Source: UBA4923 sp964486135
Lineage (GTDB): Bacteria; Bacillota; Clostridia; Saccharofermentanales; DTU023
Length of the DNA: 12,641 nt
Assembly (NCBI GenBank): GCA_964486135.1
Contig: CAZAKT010000040.1
Span: 1 to 12,641 of the forward strand
Direction of reading: 5' to 3'
The notes under the pieces are model-generated. The model was not told the DNA's origin and searched no databases. It saw only the letters and a list, made by a program, of their open reading frames with translations. This document shows positions 1-5,955 of the stretch, piece by piece (the first letter of the stretch is position 1; every line of letters starts with the position of its first letter). A program made the position numbers and the translations under genes.

Positions 1-308
1 TCCACATGATGGGCATCGGTTGTCCGGATGAAACCGTCATAATTGACATCAAGCAGTTTCCAAAGGGCCTTGATATCAACAGCCATGGCGTCCACAAAGG
101 CCTGGGGGCTCATACCGGCCGCCTCTGCCGTCCGCTGGATTTTTTGGCCATGCTCGTCCATGCCTGTCAGAAAATATACATCGGCTCCCCGCATCCGCTT
201 GTAGCGGGCCATGGCGTCAGCCGCGACCGTGGTGTAGGAATGGCCGATATGGAGTTGGCCGCTCGGATAATAAATCGGCGTCGTGATGTAGTACTTGTCT
301 TTAGGCAT
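1..308 (-). CDS. metG: Methionyl-tRNA synthetase, N-terminal part (runs off left edge)
   Basis: This enzyme charges tRNA-Met with methionine in the cytoplasm using ATP. Only the first 102 codons are in the window. They carry the class I synthetase start: TTPIYYPSG at residues 9-17, the HIGH signature exactly as H20-I21-G22-H23, and the FLTGMDEHGQK block near residues 48-58, whose Asp belongs to the methionine pocket in this family. The pattern is the Bacillus/Clostridium MetS type. The ATG at 308 is preceded by a clear GGAGGGG ribosome binding site. It lies 37 bases downstream of rsmI on the same strand, as rsmI and metS are near neighbours in B. subtilis, so read-through transcription is likely. 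A 7-bp inverted repeat sits just before the ribosome binding site. The identification is certain; the rest of the protein cannot be judged. Confidence 0.96.
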   Translation of the reverse strand, partial: MPKDKYYITTPIYYPSGQLHIGHSYTTVAADAMARYKRMRGADVYFLTGMDEHGQKIQRTAEAAGMSPQAFVDAMAVDIKALWKLLDVNYDGFIRTTDAHHV

Positions 309-320
309 AATCCCCTCCCA

Positions 321-341
321 TCAGGCCAGATGCCGGCCTGA
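321..341 (-). repeat. Perfect 7-bp inverted repeat in the rsmI-metG gap
   Basis: TCAGGCC (321-327) and GGCCTGA (335-341) form a perfect stem around a 7-base loop. The structure lies between the rsmI stop codon and the metG ribosome binding site. No T run follows it on the minus strand, so it is not a standard intrinsic terminator. It could act as an mRNA stability or processing element. The stem is seen directly; any function is inference. Confidence 0.45.
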
Positions 342-345
342 ACCG

Positions 346-1293
346 CTATATCTCATCCTGATCCAAGGCCTGGTTCCCGTCAGCTTCCGGATCCCCGGCA
401 AGCCCCAGGGCCAAGCTGTAGAGCCGGTTCCGACCTGTCCCCGTCTCCTCCGCCACCCGGCGGACGGCTTCACGGGTGCCCGGACCTTCTGCCAGGACCT
501 GTCTCAGGCGTTCGACCAGCTCTCCTTCCGTCCAGGCGGATTCATCCTTCCCGGTCCTCCGCCTGTACTCGTCCAGGCCCTCGAGGACCAAGGTAAACTC
601 GCCCCTGGGCGTCACGCTTCCATAGTAACCAAGCGCCGCTTCCACTGTAAAGTAGAGGAACTCCTCATAGGCCTTGGTCAGCTCCCGGGCCAGGGCCAGG
701 CGCCGGTCTCCCGCCACCGCCTCCCCCAGGTCGGCCAAAGTCCGCCGCAGCCGGTGGGGGGCCTCATAGAAAACAGCCGTCCTGCCTTCCCCGGCCAGGG
801 CCGCGATTGCCCGGGCCCGTTCCTGCCCCCTGGCCGGAATGAAGCCCTCGTAGGCGAAGCGGCGGGTATCGAAGCCGGAGGCGGCGACCGCCGACAGGAG
901 GGCCGAGGGACCGGGGATCACAGAGACTGGGATCCCCTTTTCCAGGGCCAGCCGGACCAGGGCCTCACCCGGATCCGAGATGCAGGGCATGCCGGCATCC
1001 GAAATGACCGCGATGGACTGACCGGCCGCCAGATCCTGAAGCAAGCTGTCGTGCCGGATCTCTTTATTGTGCTCGAAGTAACTGACCAGCCGGTTGCCGA
1101 CCCCGAGCGAGGACAGGAGGCGGGCCGCCCGCCGGGTGTCCTCGGCCGCGATATAGTCGACGGCGGCCAGGATCCCTGCCGCGCGGGGGCTCATATCCCC
1201 CTTGTTCCCGATCGGCGTCGCGACCAGGTAGAGGGTGCCAGTCCCGGTCTTGGCCGGAAGCGGGTCCTTTCCCTTGTCAGTCTGATCTTCCAA
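346..1293 (-). CDS. rsmI: 16S rRNA (cytidine1402-2'-O)-methyltransferase RsmI
   Basis: RsmI uses S-adenosylmethionine to 2'-O-methylate C1402 in the decoding centre of 16S rRNA. The 315-residue protein has the tetrapyrrole-methylase fold signatures of the family in order: ATPIGN (25-30), AAEDTR (49-54), SDAGMPCISDPG (98-109), VIPGPSA (125-131) and YEGFIPARG (148-156). Length is slightly above the usual 280-300 because of about 16 extra residues before the first strand and a hydrophilic tail. The start is TTG at 1291-1293: no ATG or GTG fits upstream of the conserved core. No good ribosome binding site precedes it, and the gene begins only 2 bases after the alcohol dehydrogenase stop codon, so translational coupling to that gene is likely. 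Family assignment is very secure; the start is less so. Confidence 0.95.
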   Translation of the reverse strand: MEDQTDKGKDPLPAKTGTGTLYLVATPIGNKGDMSPRAAGILAAVDYIAAEDTRRAARLLSSLGVGNRLVSYFEHNKEIRHDSLLQDLAAGQSIAVISDAGMPCISDPGEALVRLALEKGIPVSVIPGPSALLSAVAASGFDTRRFAYEGFIPARGQERARAIAALAGEGRTAVFYEAPHRLRRTLADLGEAVAGDRRLALARELTKAYEEFLYFTVEAALGYYGSVTPRGEFTLVLEGLDEYRRRTGKDESAWTEGELVERLRQVLAEGPGTREAVRRVAEETGTGRNRLYSLALGLAGDPEADGNQALDQDEI

Positions 1294-1295
1294 GG

Positions 1296-2456
1296 CTAAA
1301 CAGAAAGTTTCAAAATCTCCAGGACATCGTCACGCTGGAGATGCTTGTAGCCGGCGGCCAGGAGATTGGTCGTATCTGCCAGCTCCTCGATGGCCTCGGC
1401 CGGGATGTCGACGTCACGCAGGGTGGCGGGCGCCCCGATGGAATTGAAATAATCCCGCATGGCCTTGAGCCCCGCCAGGGCCTGCTCTTCCTCCGTCTTC
1501 CCCTGGGGGTCCAGATCCCAGACCCGCCTGGCGTAGCGGGCCAGCTTATGCTGGGCCTCCTTGCGGATGTAGAAAAGCAGGTTGGGATGGACAATGGCCA
1601 GCCCGGCCCCATGTGGGATATCGTACCAGGCAGAAAGCGCATGCTCTATCTGATGGGCCTGCCAATCCTGCTCCTTGCCCAAACGGAGCAAACCATTCAG
1701 GCCCAGGGTCGCGTCCCACATGAGATTGGACCTGGCCTGGTAATCCTGGAGGTCGACCAGGGCCCGGTCCAGGTTGACCTGGATATTGCGGAGGAGGGCC
1801 TCGCAAAGGTCGTCCGTCAGGTTGTCGTCATCCGGTGGCGAGAAATACTGCTCGAAGACATGCGACATCATGTCGACGGCTCCGTAAATGACCTGTTCAC
1901 GCGGCATGGTCATGGTCAGGCGGGGTTCAAGGATGGAGAAGCGGGGGAAGAGGGTGTCGTGCCGGTAGGCGCACTTGACATTATCCTCCCAGTTGCTGAT
2001 CACCGTACCGCTGTTCATCTCGCTGCCAGTCGCCGGCATGGTCAGGATGGTACCGAAAGGCAGGGCCCTGTCAATGCACTGCCCCCCCAGGTAGAGGTCT
2101 TGCCAGAAATCCCCCTGATGGAAGGTGCCGGCCGCGATCGCCTTGCTACAGTCGATCACGCTGCCACCACCCACGGCCAGGATGAAATCGATTTCCTCCC
2201 GCCTGCAGATCTCGATCCCCTCATAGACCTTCTCTGTGCGGGGGTTGGGCATGACACCCGGCAATTCAAAGACCTCCCTGCCGGCTTCTCCCAAGAGGGA
2301 CAGGACCCGGTCGTAAAGGCCCGTCTCCTTGATGCTGCCCCCACCATAGGTGAGGAGCACTTTTTTCCCGTAGGCGGCAAGCTCAAGCGGTAGCTGCTCC
2401 AACATACCGTCGCCAAACAGGATTTTTGTCGGGTTATGGAAAATAAAATCAATCAC
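1296..2456 (-). CDS. Iron-dependent alcohol dehydrogenase, YqhD/BdhA type
   Basis: This is a 386-residue group III metal-dependent alcohol dehydrogenase that would interconvert aldehydes (such as butyraldehyde) and alcohols with NAD(P)H in the cytoplasm. The N-terminal nucleotide domain has GGGSI (38-42) and GGGSVID (96-102). The metal site is complete: D195 and H199 in DMMSHVFEQ, H268 in the AHQIEHA segment and H282 in PHGAG, each one residue on from the E. coli YqhD ligands as I recall them. H272 is also conserved. The start is GTG at 2454-2456 with GGAGG seven bases upstream; the overlapping ATG at 2458 runs straight into a stop. A terminator lies only 26 bases upstream, so its own promoter is not obvious. 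The real substrate and the NADH/NADPH preference cannot be read from sequence. It is not part of the B. subtilis version of this neighbourhood. Confidence 0.93.
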   Translation of the reverse strand: MIDFIFHNPTKILFGDGMLEQLPLELAAYGKKVLLTYGGGSIKETGLYDRVLSLLGEAGREVFELPGVMPNPRTEKVYEGIEICRREEIDFILAVGGGSVIDCSKAIAAGTFHQGDFWQDLYLGGQCIDRALPFGTILTMPATGSEMNSGTVISNWEDNVKCAYRHDTLFPRFSILEPRLTMTMPREQVIYGAVDMMSHVFEQYFSPPDDDNLTDDLCEALLRNIQVNLDRALVDLQDYQARSNLMWDATLGLNGLLRLGKEQDWQAHQIEHALSAWYDIPHGAGLAIVHPNLLFYIRKEAQHKLARYARRVWDLDPQGKTEEEQALAGLKAMRDYFNSIGAPATLRDVDIPAEAIEELADTTNLLAAGYKHLQRDDVLEILKLSV

Positions 2457-2482
2457 ATTAATTCCTCCTTCGCTGAGGTTAG

Positions 2483-2511
2483 AAAAAAGAGGCCACCCTT
2501 TGAGGTAGCCT
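2483..2511 (-). terminator. Intrinsic terminator after the ferredoxin gene
   Basis: On the minus strand an 8-bp stem (2504-2511 with 2490-2497, one G-T wobble) closes a 6-base loop and is followed by CTTTTTTC, with six T at 2483-2488. It begins 27 bases after the ferredoxin stop codon. Read on the plus strand the same stem is followed by five T, so it could work both ways. It separates the ferredoxin from the alcohol dehydrogenase. Confidence 0.8.
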
Positions 2512-2537
2512 GTTTTTCTCTGTCGTCGAATCCGGGA

Positions 2538-2711
2538 TCAAGCCTCGGAGATACAATCGACTGGGCAGACCGCGACACAGGACCCGCAATCAATGCAGAG
2601 CTCAGCGTCAATGATATAGAATGAGTCGCCCGCGGAAATGGCCTCCGTGGGGCACACTTCGGCACAGGAGCCACAGCTGATACATTCGTCACCATCGATA
2701 ATGTGCGGCAT
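2538..2711 (-). CDS. 2[4Fe-4S] ferredoxin, clostridial type
   Basis: This is a 57-residue low-potential electron carrier. Two classical cluster motifs are complete: C10-x2-C13-x2-C16-x3-C20-P and C39-x2-C42-x2-C45-x3-C49-P. Each cluster takes three cysteines from its own motif and the fourth from the other. An additional cysteine, C53, lies beyond the second motif. Length matches the 55-60 residues normal for the family. The start is the ATG at 2711, preceded by an excellent AAGGAGG; a longer reading from 2774 would add 21 residues that do not look like ferredoxin. The gene appears to be an independent unit: a good promoter lies over the end of ricT, a hairpin sits in its leader, and a terminator follows. 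Partner enzymes (hydrogenase, PFOR and the like) are not in the window. It could serve the neighbouring RicT iron-sulfur protein, but that is only a guess. Confidence 0.96.
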   Translation of the reverse strand: MPHIIDGDECISCGSCAEVCPTEAISAGDSFYIIDAELCIDCGSCVAVCPVDCISEA

Positions 2712-2730
2712 AGTCTTCCTCCTTTTTCCC

Positions 2731-2756
2731 GGAAAGGGCGCCTGAGGCCCCCTTCC
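2731..2756 (-). repeat. GC-rich hairpin in the ferredoxin leader
   Basis: On the minus strand an 11-base arm (2746-2756) and a 12-base arm (2731-2742) pair through 11 bp, with one bulged base and one G-T wobble, around a 3-base loop (2743-2745). It lies between the predicted promoter and the AAGGAGG site of the ferredoxin gene. No T run follows, so it is not a terminator. A role in mRNA stability or control of translation is inference. Confidence 0.5.
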
Positions 2757-2776
2757 CAACAAAACTTCACCCAATG

Positions 2777-2804
2777 ATCATAGCATAAAACCGCTGATCT
2801 TCAA
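2777..2804 (-). promoter_or_regulatory. Predicted sigma-A promoter for the ferredoxin gene
   Basis: Minus-strand TTGAAG (2799-2804) and TATGAT (2777-2782) are 16 bases apart, and the -10 box carries the extended TGC prefix. The -35 box overlaps the ricT stop codon (2801-2803). The leader to the ferredoxin ATG would be about 60 bases. The match is seen directly; activity is inferred. Confidence 0.6.
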
Positions 2805-3751
2805 TCTTCAGGCCGGCCCCTGGGATCGCGCAAGTCCGAAACATGGTAGCTTTCGACAGTCTGTTCATTGTCACTGTCCAGACGCACGGTGACCCGCTCC
2901 CTCAGGAGATCCAGGTCCAGGACGGAACCGTAGCCATCCGGGGTCAAAACCCGGGCGTTTTTGGCCGGCAGACGTTTTTTCGCGTCCAGGTAGGCCTGGT
3001 GCTCATAATTGAGGCAACAGAGCAGCCTGCCGCAGGTCCCCGATATCTTGGTCGGGTTCATGGACAGGTTCTGGTCCTTGGCCATACGGATGGAGACCGG
3101 CTTGAATTCATGCAGGAAGGTGCTGCAGCACAATTCACGGCCACAGATACCCAGGCCCCCTATCATGCAGGCTTCGTCCCGGACGCCGATTTGACGGAGC
3201 TCGATCCGGGTCCGGAAGATGGAGGCCAGATCACGTACCAGTTCCCTGAAGTCCACCCGGCCGTCAGCCGTGAAGAAGAAGGTGATCTTCCGGTTGTCAA
3301 ACCTGTACTCCACGTCAATCAGCGACATGTCAAGGCCATAGGCCTCCACACGTTCCCTGGCTGTCTCCAGCGCCTCCCCCTCCAGGAGCTTGTTCTCCTC
3401 GTAATGGAGGAGGTCATCATTGGAGGCCAGGCGTAGTACCCGCTTCAAGGGGGCCTTGATCGAGCTTTTGGGGAGATGCTGGGGCCAGTCGGCGGCGATC
3501 CCCATCTCAATCCCCTGGGCGGTCTCCACAATCAGGTGGTCCCCCCGCCGGATCTTATGGCCGTCGGGTGAAAAATGATAAACCTTGCCCCGCCCGTGCA
3601 GCCTGACCCCCACAAGCAAAACCTTGTCTGGATCCAGATCAGCCTCATCTTCCGCAAGGTCGTCCAAATCATCCCCCGCGCCGCAGAAGGGATCGGATTC
3701 CGGCGGCTGGAGTTTTTCTTCCGCTTCATTTATATATTCAAAATTGTCCAC
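2801..3751 (-). CDS. ricT: RicT/YaaT family PSP1-domain protein
   Basis: In B. subtilis, RicT (YaaT) joins RicA and RicF in an iron-sulfur complex that promotes mRNA maturation by RNase Y and affects competence, sporulation and biofilm formation. The 316-residue product has the family core from VGVRLHGRGK (47-56) onward and the PSP1 domain through about residue 260. The cysteines C203, C208, C209 and C240, C245, C246 are kept, with the repeated CGREL-CC and CGRLL-CC pattern typical of the family; C195 is additional. An acidic extension of about 42 residues precedes the core. The start is unsure: an in-frame TAA lies 8 codons above the GTG at 3751, the nearest ribosome binding site is spaced for an out-of-frame ATG at 3765, and an internal GTG at residue 47 has no clear site. 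The gene follows holB, as yaaT does in B. subtilis. Confidence 0.93.
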   Translation of the reverse strand: MDNFEYINEAEEKLQPPESDPFCGAGDDLDDLAEDEADLDPDKVLLVGVRLHGRGKVYHFSPDGHKIRRGDHLIVETAQGIEMGIAADWPQHLPKSSIKAPLKRVLRLASNDDLLHYEENKLLEGEALETARERVEAYGLDMSLIDVEYRFDNRKITFFFTADGRVDFRELVRDLASIFRTRIELRQIGVRDEACMIGGLGICGRELCCSTFLHEFKPVSIRMAKDQNLSMNPTKISGTCGRLLCCLNYEHQAYLDAKKRLPAKNARVLTPDGYGSVLDLDLLRERVTVRLDSDNEQTVESYHVSDLRDPRGRPED

Positions 3752-3765
3752 TCTAATCTGTCCAT
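3730..3765 (-). promoter_or_regulatory. 11-codon mini-ORF overlapping the ricT start
   Basis: A GAGGAG ribosome binding site at 3775-3780 is nine bases from an ATG at 3765. That ATG opens an 11-codon frame (product MDRLEWTILNI) that ends in TAA at 3730-3732, 21 bases inside ricT in a different frame. The predicted ricT GTG at 3751 lies within it. This may be a leader peptide coupled to ricT, or a sign that the annotated start is wrong or that a base is missing. The arrangement is seen directly; function is inference. Confidence 0.4.
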
Positions 3766-3810
3766 TTCCTTATACTCCTCTAATCATACCCCTCATCCGG
3801 CGGCCCTTTG

Positions 3811-4905
3811 TCACGAAAATTGGTCCTGGGCCTGAAAAACTTGTTTGCCTCCGTCAAGGCCACCCAGCCAGGCCCTCAGGCCAAGCAGGAGCCGGGCCAG
3901 GGTGTGGTCGAAATTCGCGTTGCTGGAAAGTGCCCGGGCCGTCTGCCGGACCAGACCTGAAGCGCCGGCCGGATCGGCCGGTGGTGACTGCCCCGACAAG
4001 GCGGCCAGTTGGCCGGCCCAATCACGGTTGACCAGGCTGGCGGCTGGGAGTCCGCTCTGTAAGAGGAGGAGGTCGCGCAGGAGGCTCTCCAGGATTCGCA
4101 GGATGACCGCCGTCTGCTTCTTGTTCTCCTGGAAGAAGCGCAGGCCCTCGGTCAGGCAGTAAGTCCGTGTTGCCTTTGGCAGCTTGAGAAAAAGTGCCAG
4201 GGTCTTATCCCTCAGGTCGCGGAAACCCTCATCGCCCGCCAGGGCGATGGCCTGCCCGGGCAGGCCGTCAGCGTATTTGATGGCCAGTTCGAACCTGTCG
4301 CCTTCAAAACCCGCCTCCTCCAGGATGGTCCGGATATCCTCCTCCTCCCGCCTGCCCAGCCTGATCATACGGGAACGGGATACCAGGGTGGGAAGGAGGC
4401 GGGTGTCGTCTTCGGTCAGCAGGATGAAACGTACAAATTCAGGATGGGCTTCGAGCGGTTTAAGGAGGGCGTTCTGGCCCAATTCGGTCAGGCTGTCCTG
4501 CTTGGCGGCCGAGATAAGATAGACCCGGTTCCGGCTCAGCTGGGGATAGATGTCCAGGGTCGCCGAAACCATCGAACGGACGGCGGCGACGGCGATGGAT
4601 GACTTGCCCGCCTCGGGTTCGAGCACAAGCAGGTCGTGGTGGGCGCCTCCCGCCAGCGTTTTGCAGGAGGGGCAGCGACCACAGGCTCCCTCCTGGGGGT
4701 CAGGCTTGTCACAAAGCAGGGCAGCGGCCAGGCGGAGCGCGACATAGCGCTTGCCTGCCCCCTCCTCGCCCACAAGTAAAACCGGGAAATTATTCCCCTC
4801 CAGGGAAAGGGCCAGCTGCTTCCTCAGTAAATCCGGGCAGGCGATGGAAAGGAAGGACAGGCCACGGGATGGGTCCAGGAGTTCCGGTCGGGAGGATCCG
4901 GGCAT
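3811..4905 (-). CDS. holB: DNA polymerase III delta-prime subunit
   Basis: HolB is the delta-prime subunit of the clamp loader, which places the beta sliding clamp on DNA during replication. From the ATG at 4905 the product has 364 residues. It shows a Walker A-like GEEGAGKRY (46-54) lacking the usual Ser/Thr after the Lys, a four-cysteine zinc module (C65, C75, C78, C81), the SAAKQDSLTELGQNALLK region, and an arginine-finger motif as S176-R177-S178 where SRC is usual. The alpha-helical collar domain makes up the C-terminal third. The frame is open upstream to 5073, but those 56 residues would lie inside darA and have no conserved character. ATG 4905 begins one base after the darA TAA with only a weak GAGAAA upstream, so translation is probably coupled. 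The gene order is as in B. subtilis except that yaaR is absent. Confidence 0.94.
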   Translation of the reverse strand: MPGSSRPELLDPSRGLSFLSIACPDLLRKQLALSLEGNNFPVLLVGEEGAGKRYVALRLAAALLCDKPDPQEGACGRCPSCKTLAGGAHHDLLVLEPEAGKSSIAVAAVRSMVSATLDIYPQLSRNRVYLISAAKQDSLTELGQNALLKPLEAHPEFVRFILLTEDDTRLLPTLVSRSRMIRLGRREEEDIRTILEEAGFEGDRFELAIKYADGLPGQAIALAGDEGFRDLRDKTLALFLKLPKATRTYCLTEGLRFFQENKKQTAVILRILESLLRDLLLLQSGLPAASLVNRDWAGQLAALSGQSPPADPAGASGLVRQTARALSSNANFDHTLARLLLGLRAWLGGLDGGKQVFQAQDQFS

Positions 4906-4906
4906 C

Positions 4907-5236
4907 TTAGAATTTCTCAAAGTGCTCGACAGGGACGACAAATACGGTAGCGCCTCCGATGTTGACTTCAACGGGATAGGGAACGTAGGACGCCCCCATG
5001 TTGGAGGGCGGTATGCTGGCGTTGATCGCCGCTTTCCGGCTTTTTGAGTTCTTGCGGATGATGGCGATGACATCCTCCTGCTCTTCGTCCTCCACCACCG
5101 TCATAAGAGTGGTATTGCCAGACCGGAGGAAACCGCCTGTTGAGTGCAGCTTGGTGACACGATAGCCTGCCCGGTTGACCTCCGCCATCAGCCGGGGGGA
5201 ATCATCGTCGCTCACAATGGCAAATATCAGTTTCAT
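4907..5236 (-). CDS. darA: c-di-AMP receptor protein DarA (PstA/YaaQ)
   Basis: DarA is a small PII-like trimeric protein that binds the second messenger cyclic di-AMP; its output partner is not established in general. The 109-residue length equals that of the S. aureus and B. subtilis proteins. The diagnostic stretch TGGFLRSGNTTL (33-44) contains the nucleotide-binding Thr/Gly loop and N41, and the C-terminal part has YVPYPVEVNIGGATVFVVPV (84-103), the family hallmark. The start ATG at 5236 overlaps the tmk stop codon in an ATGA arrangement, and holB starts one base after its stop, so tmk, darA and holB form a coupled translational unit. The diadenylate cyclase (disA or cdaA) is not in the window. 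The identification is very secure. Confidence 0.97.
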   Translation of the reverse strand: MKLIFAIVSDDDSPRLMAEVNRAGYRVTKLHSTGGFLRSGNTTLMTVVEDEEQEDVIAIIRKNSKSRKAAINASIPPSNMGASYVPYPVEVNIGGATVFVVPVEHFEKF

Positions 5237-5865
5237 AGCAATAATCTCCTGACTTGTTCGCTTATAAGATTTGCTGTCTCTTCTTTCTCGTCATGTGTAC
5301 CGATGCGGATGACACGGGAGGGTTCCGCCTCCGCGATCGCCTGGAAGCCCTCACAGACCCTCTGCTTGAAGGCATCGGTTTCCACATCAATCCTGTCCCG
5401 GATTCCGCTGTCATGGCGTTTTTCCAGGCGGGCGGCCCGGACCTGGGGGCCGAGTTCGAGCAAGATGGTAAGGTCGGGCACCGTAGCCCCGACGGCCAGA
5501 TCATTGAGCGCCCTCACCAGGTCCAGAGGCAGGCCGCGGCCGTAGCCCTGATAGGCAAGGGATGAGTCCTGGAAACGGTCGCAAATCACCCAGATACCCT
5601 TTTCGAGCGAAGGGCGGATGACCTCGCGAACCAACTGGGCGCGGGCAGCCTCAAAAAGAAAAAGTTCCGTCTCCGGGGTCATCTCCACATAACGCATGTC
5701 CAGCAGGAGCTGCCGGATGGCTTCCCCGATCTTTGTCCCTCCCGGCTCACGCAAAAGAAGGGTCTCAAGCCCCAGGGAGCGGAGGTATTGGTCCAGGTAT
5801 TTGATCTGCGTCGTTTTACCCGACCCATCCACCCCTTCAAAGGTGATCAGCTTGCCTCTTTCCAA
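5233..5865 (-). CDS. tmk: Thymidylate kinase
   Basis: This kinase phosphorylates dTMP to dTDP with ATP, an essential step for dTTP supply. The 210-residue protein has the P-loop GVDGSGKT (11-18), REPGGT (39-44), the DRF motif (96-98) with SSLAYQG just after (101-107), and a basic lid region around residues 145-160. Length is normal. The start is TTG at 5863-5865: it sits the usual short distance before the LITFEG strand, an in-frame TGA lies 12 codons upstream, and no ATG or GTG is available between. The ribosome binding site is poor (a GGGGG run about 10 bases away), which may keep expression low. The gene heads the tmk-darA-holB coupled unit; a possible promoter lies in the 90-base gap before it. 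Confidence 0.96.
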   Translation of the reverse strand: MERGKLITFEGVDGSGKTTQIKYLDQYLRSLGLETLLLREPGGTKIGEAIRQLLLDMRYVEMTPETELFLFEAARAQLVREVIRPSLEKGIWVICDRFQDSSLAYQGYGRGLPLDLVRALNDLAVGATVPDLTILLELGPQVRAARLEKRHDSGIRDRIDVETDAFKQRVCEGFQAIAEAEPSRVIRIGTHDEKEETANLISEQVRRLLL

Positions 5866-5892
5866 TGCCTTAGGACCCCCGAAATATTCTCT

Positions 5893-5906
5893 TGTGATGG
5901 TTCACA
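5893..5906. promoter_or_regulatory. Small dyad in the tmk leader
   Basis: TGTGA (5893-5897) and TCACA (5902-5906) form a 5-bp inverted repeat with a 4-base centre, between the possible -10 box and the TTG start of tmk. It resembles half-sites used by CRP- and Rex-family regulators but lacks their six-base spacing. It could be an operator or chance. Confidence 0.25.
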
Positions 5907-5917
5907 GGAGTGATTTC

Positions 5918-5948
5918 ATCTTAGCATAAAGCCTCTTGCAACTGTCAC
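5918..5948 (-). promoter_or_regulatory. Possible promoter for tmk-darA-holB
   Basis: Minus-strand GTGACA (5943-5948) and TAAGAT (5918-5923) lie 19 bases apart, and TGC directly precedes the -10 box. The spacing is longer than ideal and the -10 box is only 4/6. It is the best candidate in the 90-base gap between the decarboxylase and tmk. A start here would give a leader of about 45 bases. Confidence 0.35.
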
Positions 5949-5955
5949 AGATAAG

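Noticed and set aside
130..170. TGMDEHGQ in MetG where TGTDEHGQ is common
   Set aside because: This position varies among MetRS proteins and the functional Asp is present, so it is not noteworthy.
295..1299. Long plus-strand open frame of 334 codons
   Set aside because: It is antisense to rsmI, whose family motifs are unmistakable. The plus frame is Gly/Pro/Arg-rich with no domain and reflects GC-rich codon use.
1341..2393. Long plus-strand open frame of 350 codons opposite the alcohol dehydrogenase
   Set aside because: The minus-strand frame has the full metal and nucleotide motifs; the plus frame has none.
4906..5073. Upstream extension of holB by 56 residues
   Set aside because: It lies inside darA in another frame, and the ATG at 4905 fits the family N-terminus and the coupling with the darA stop.
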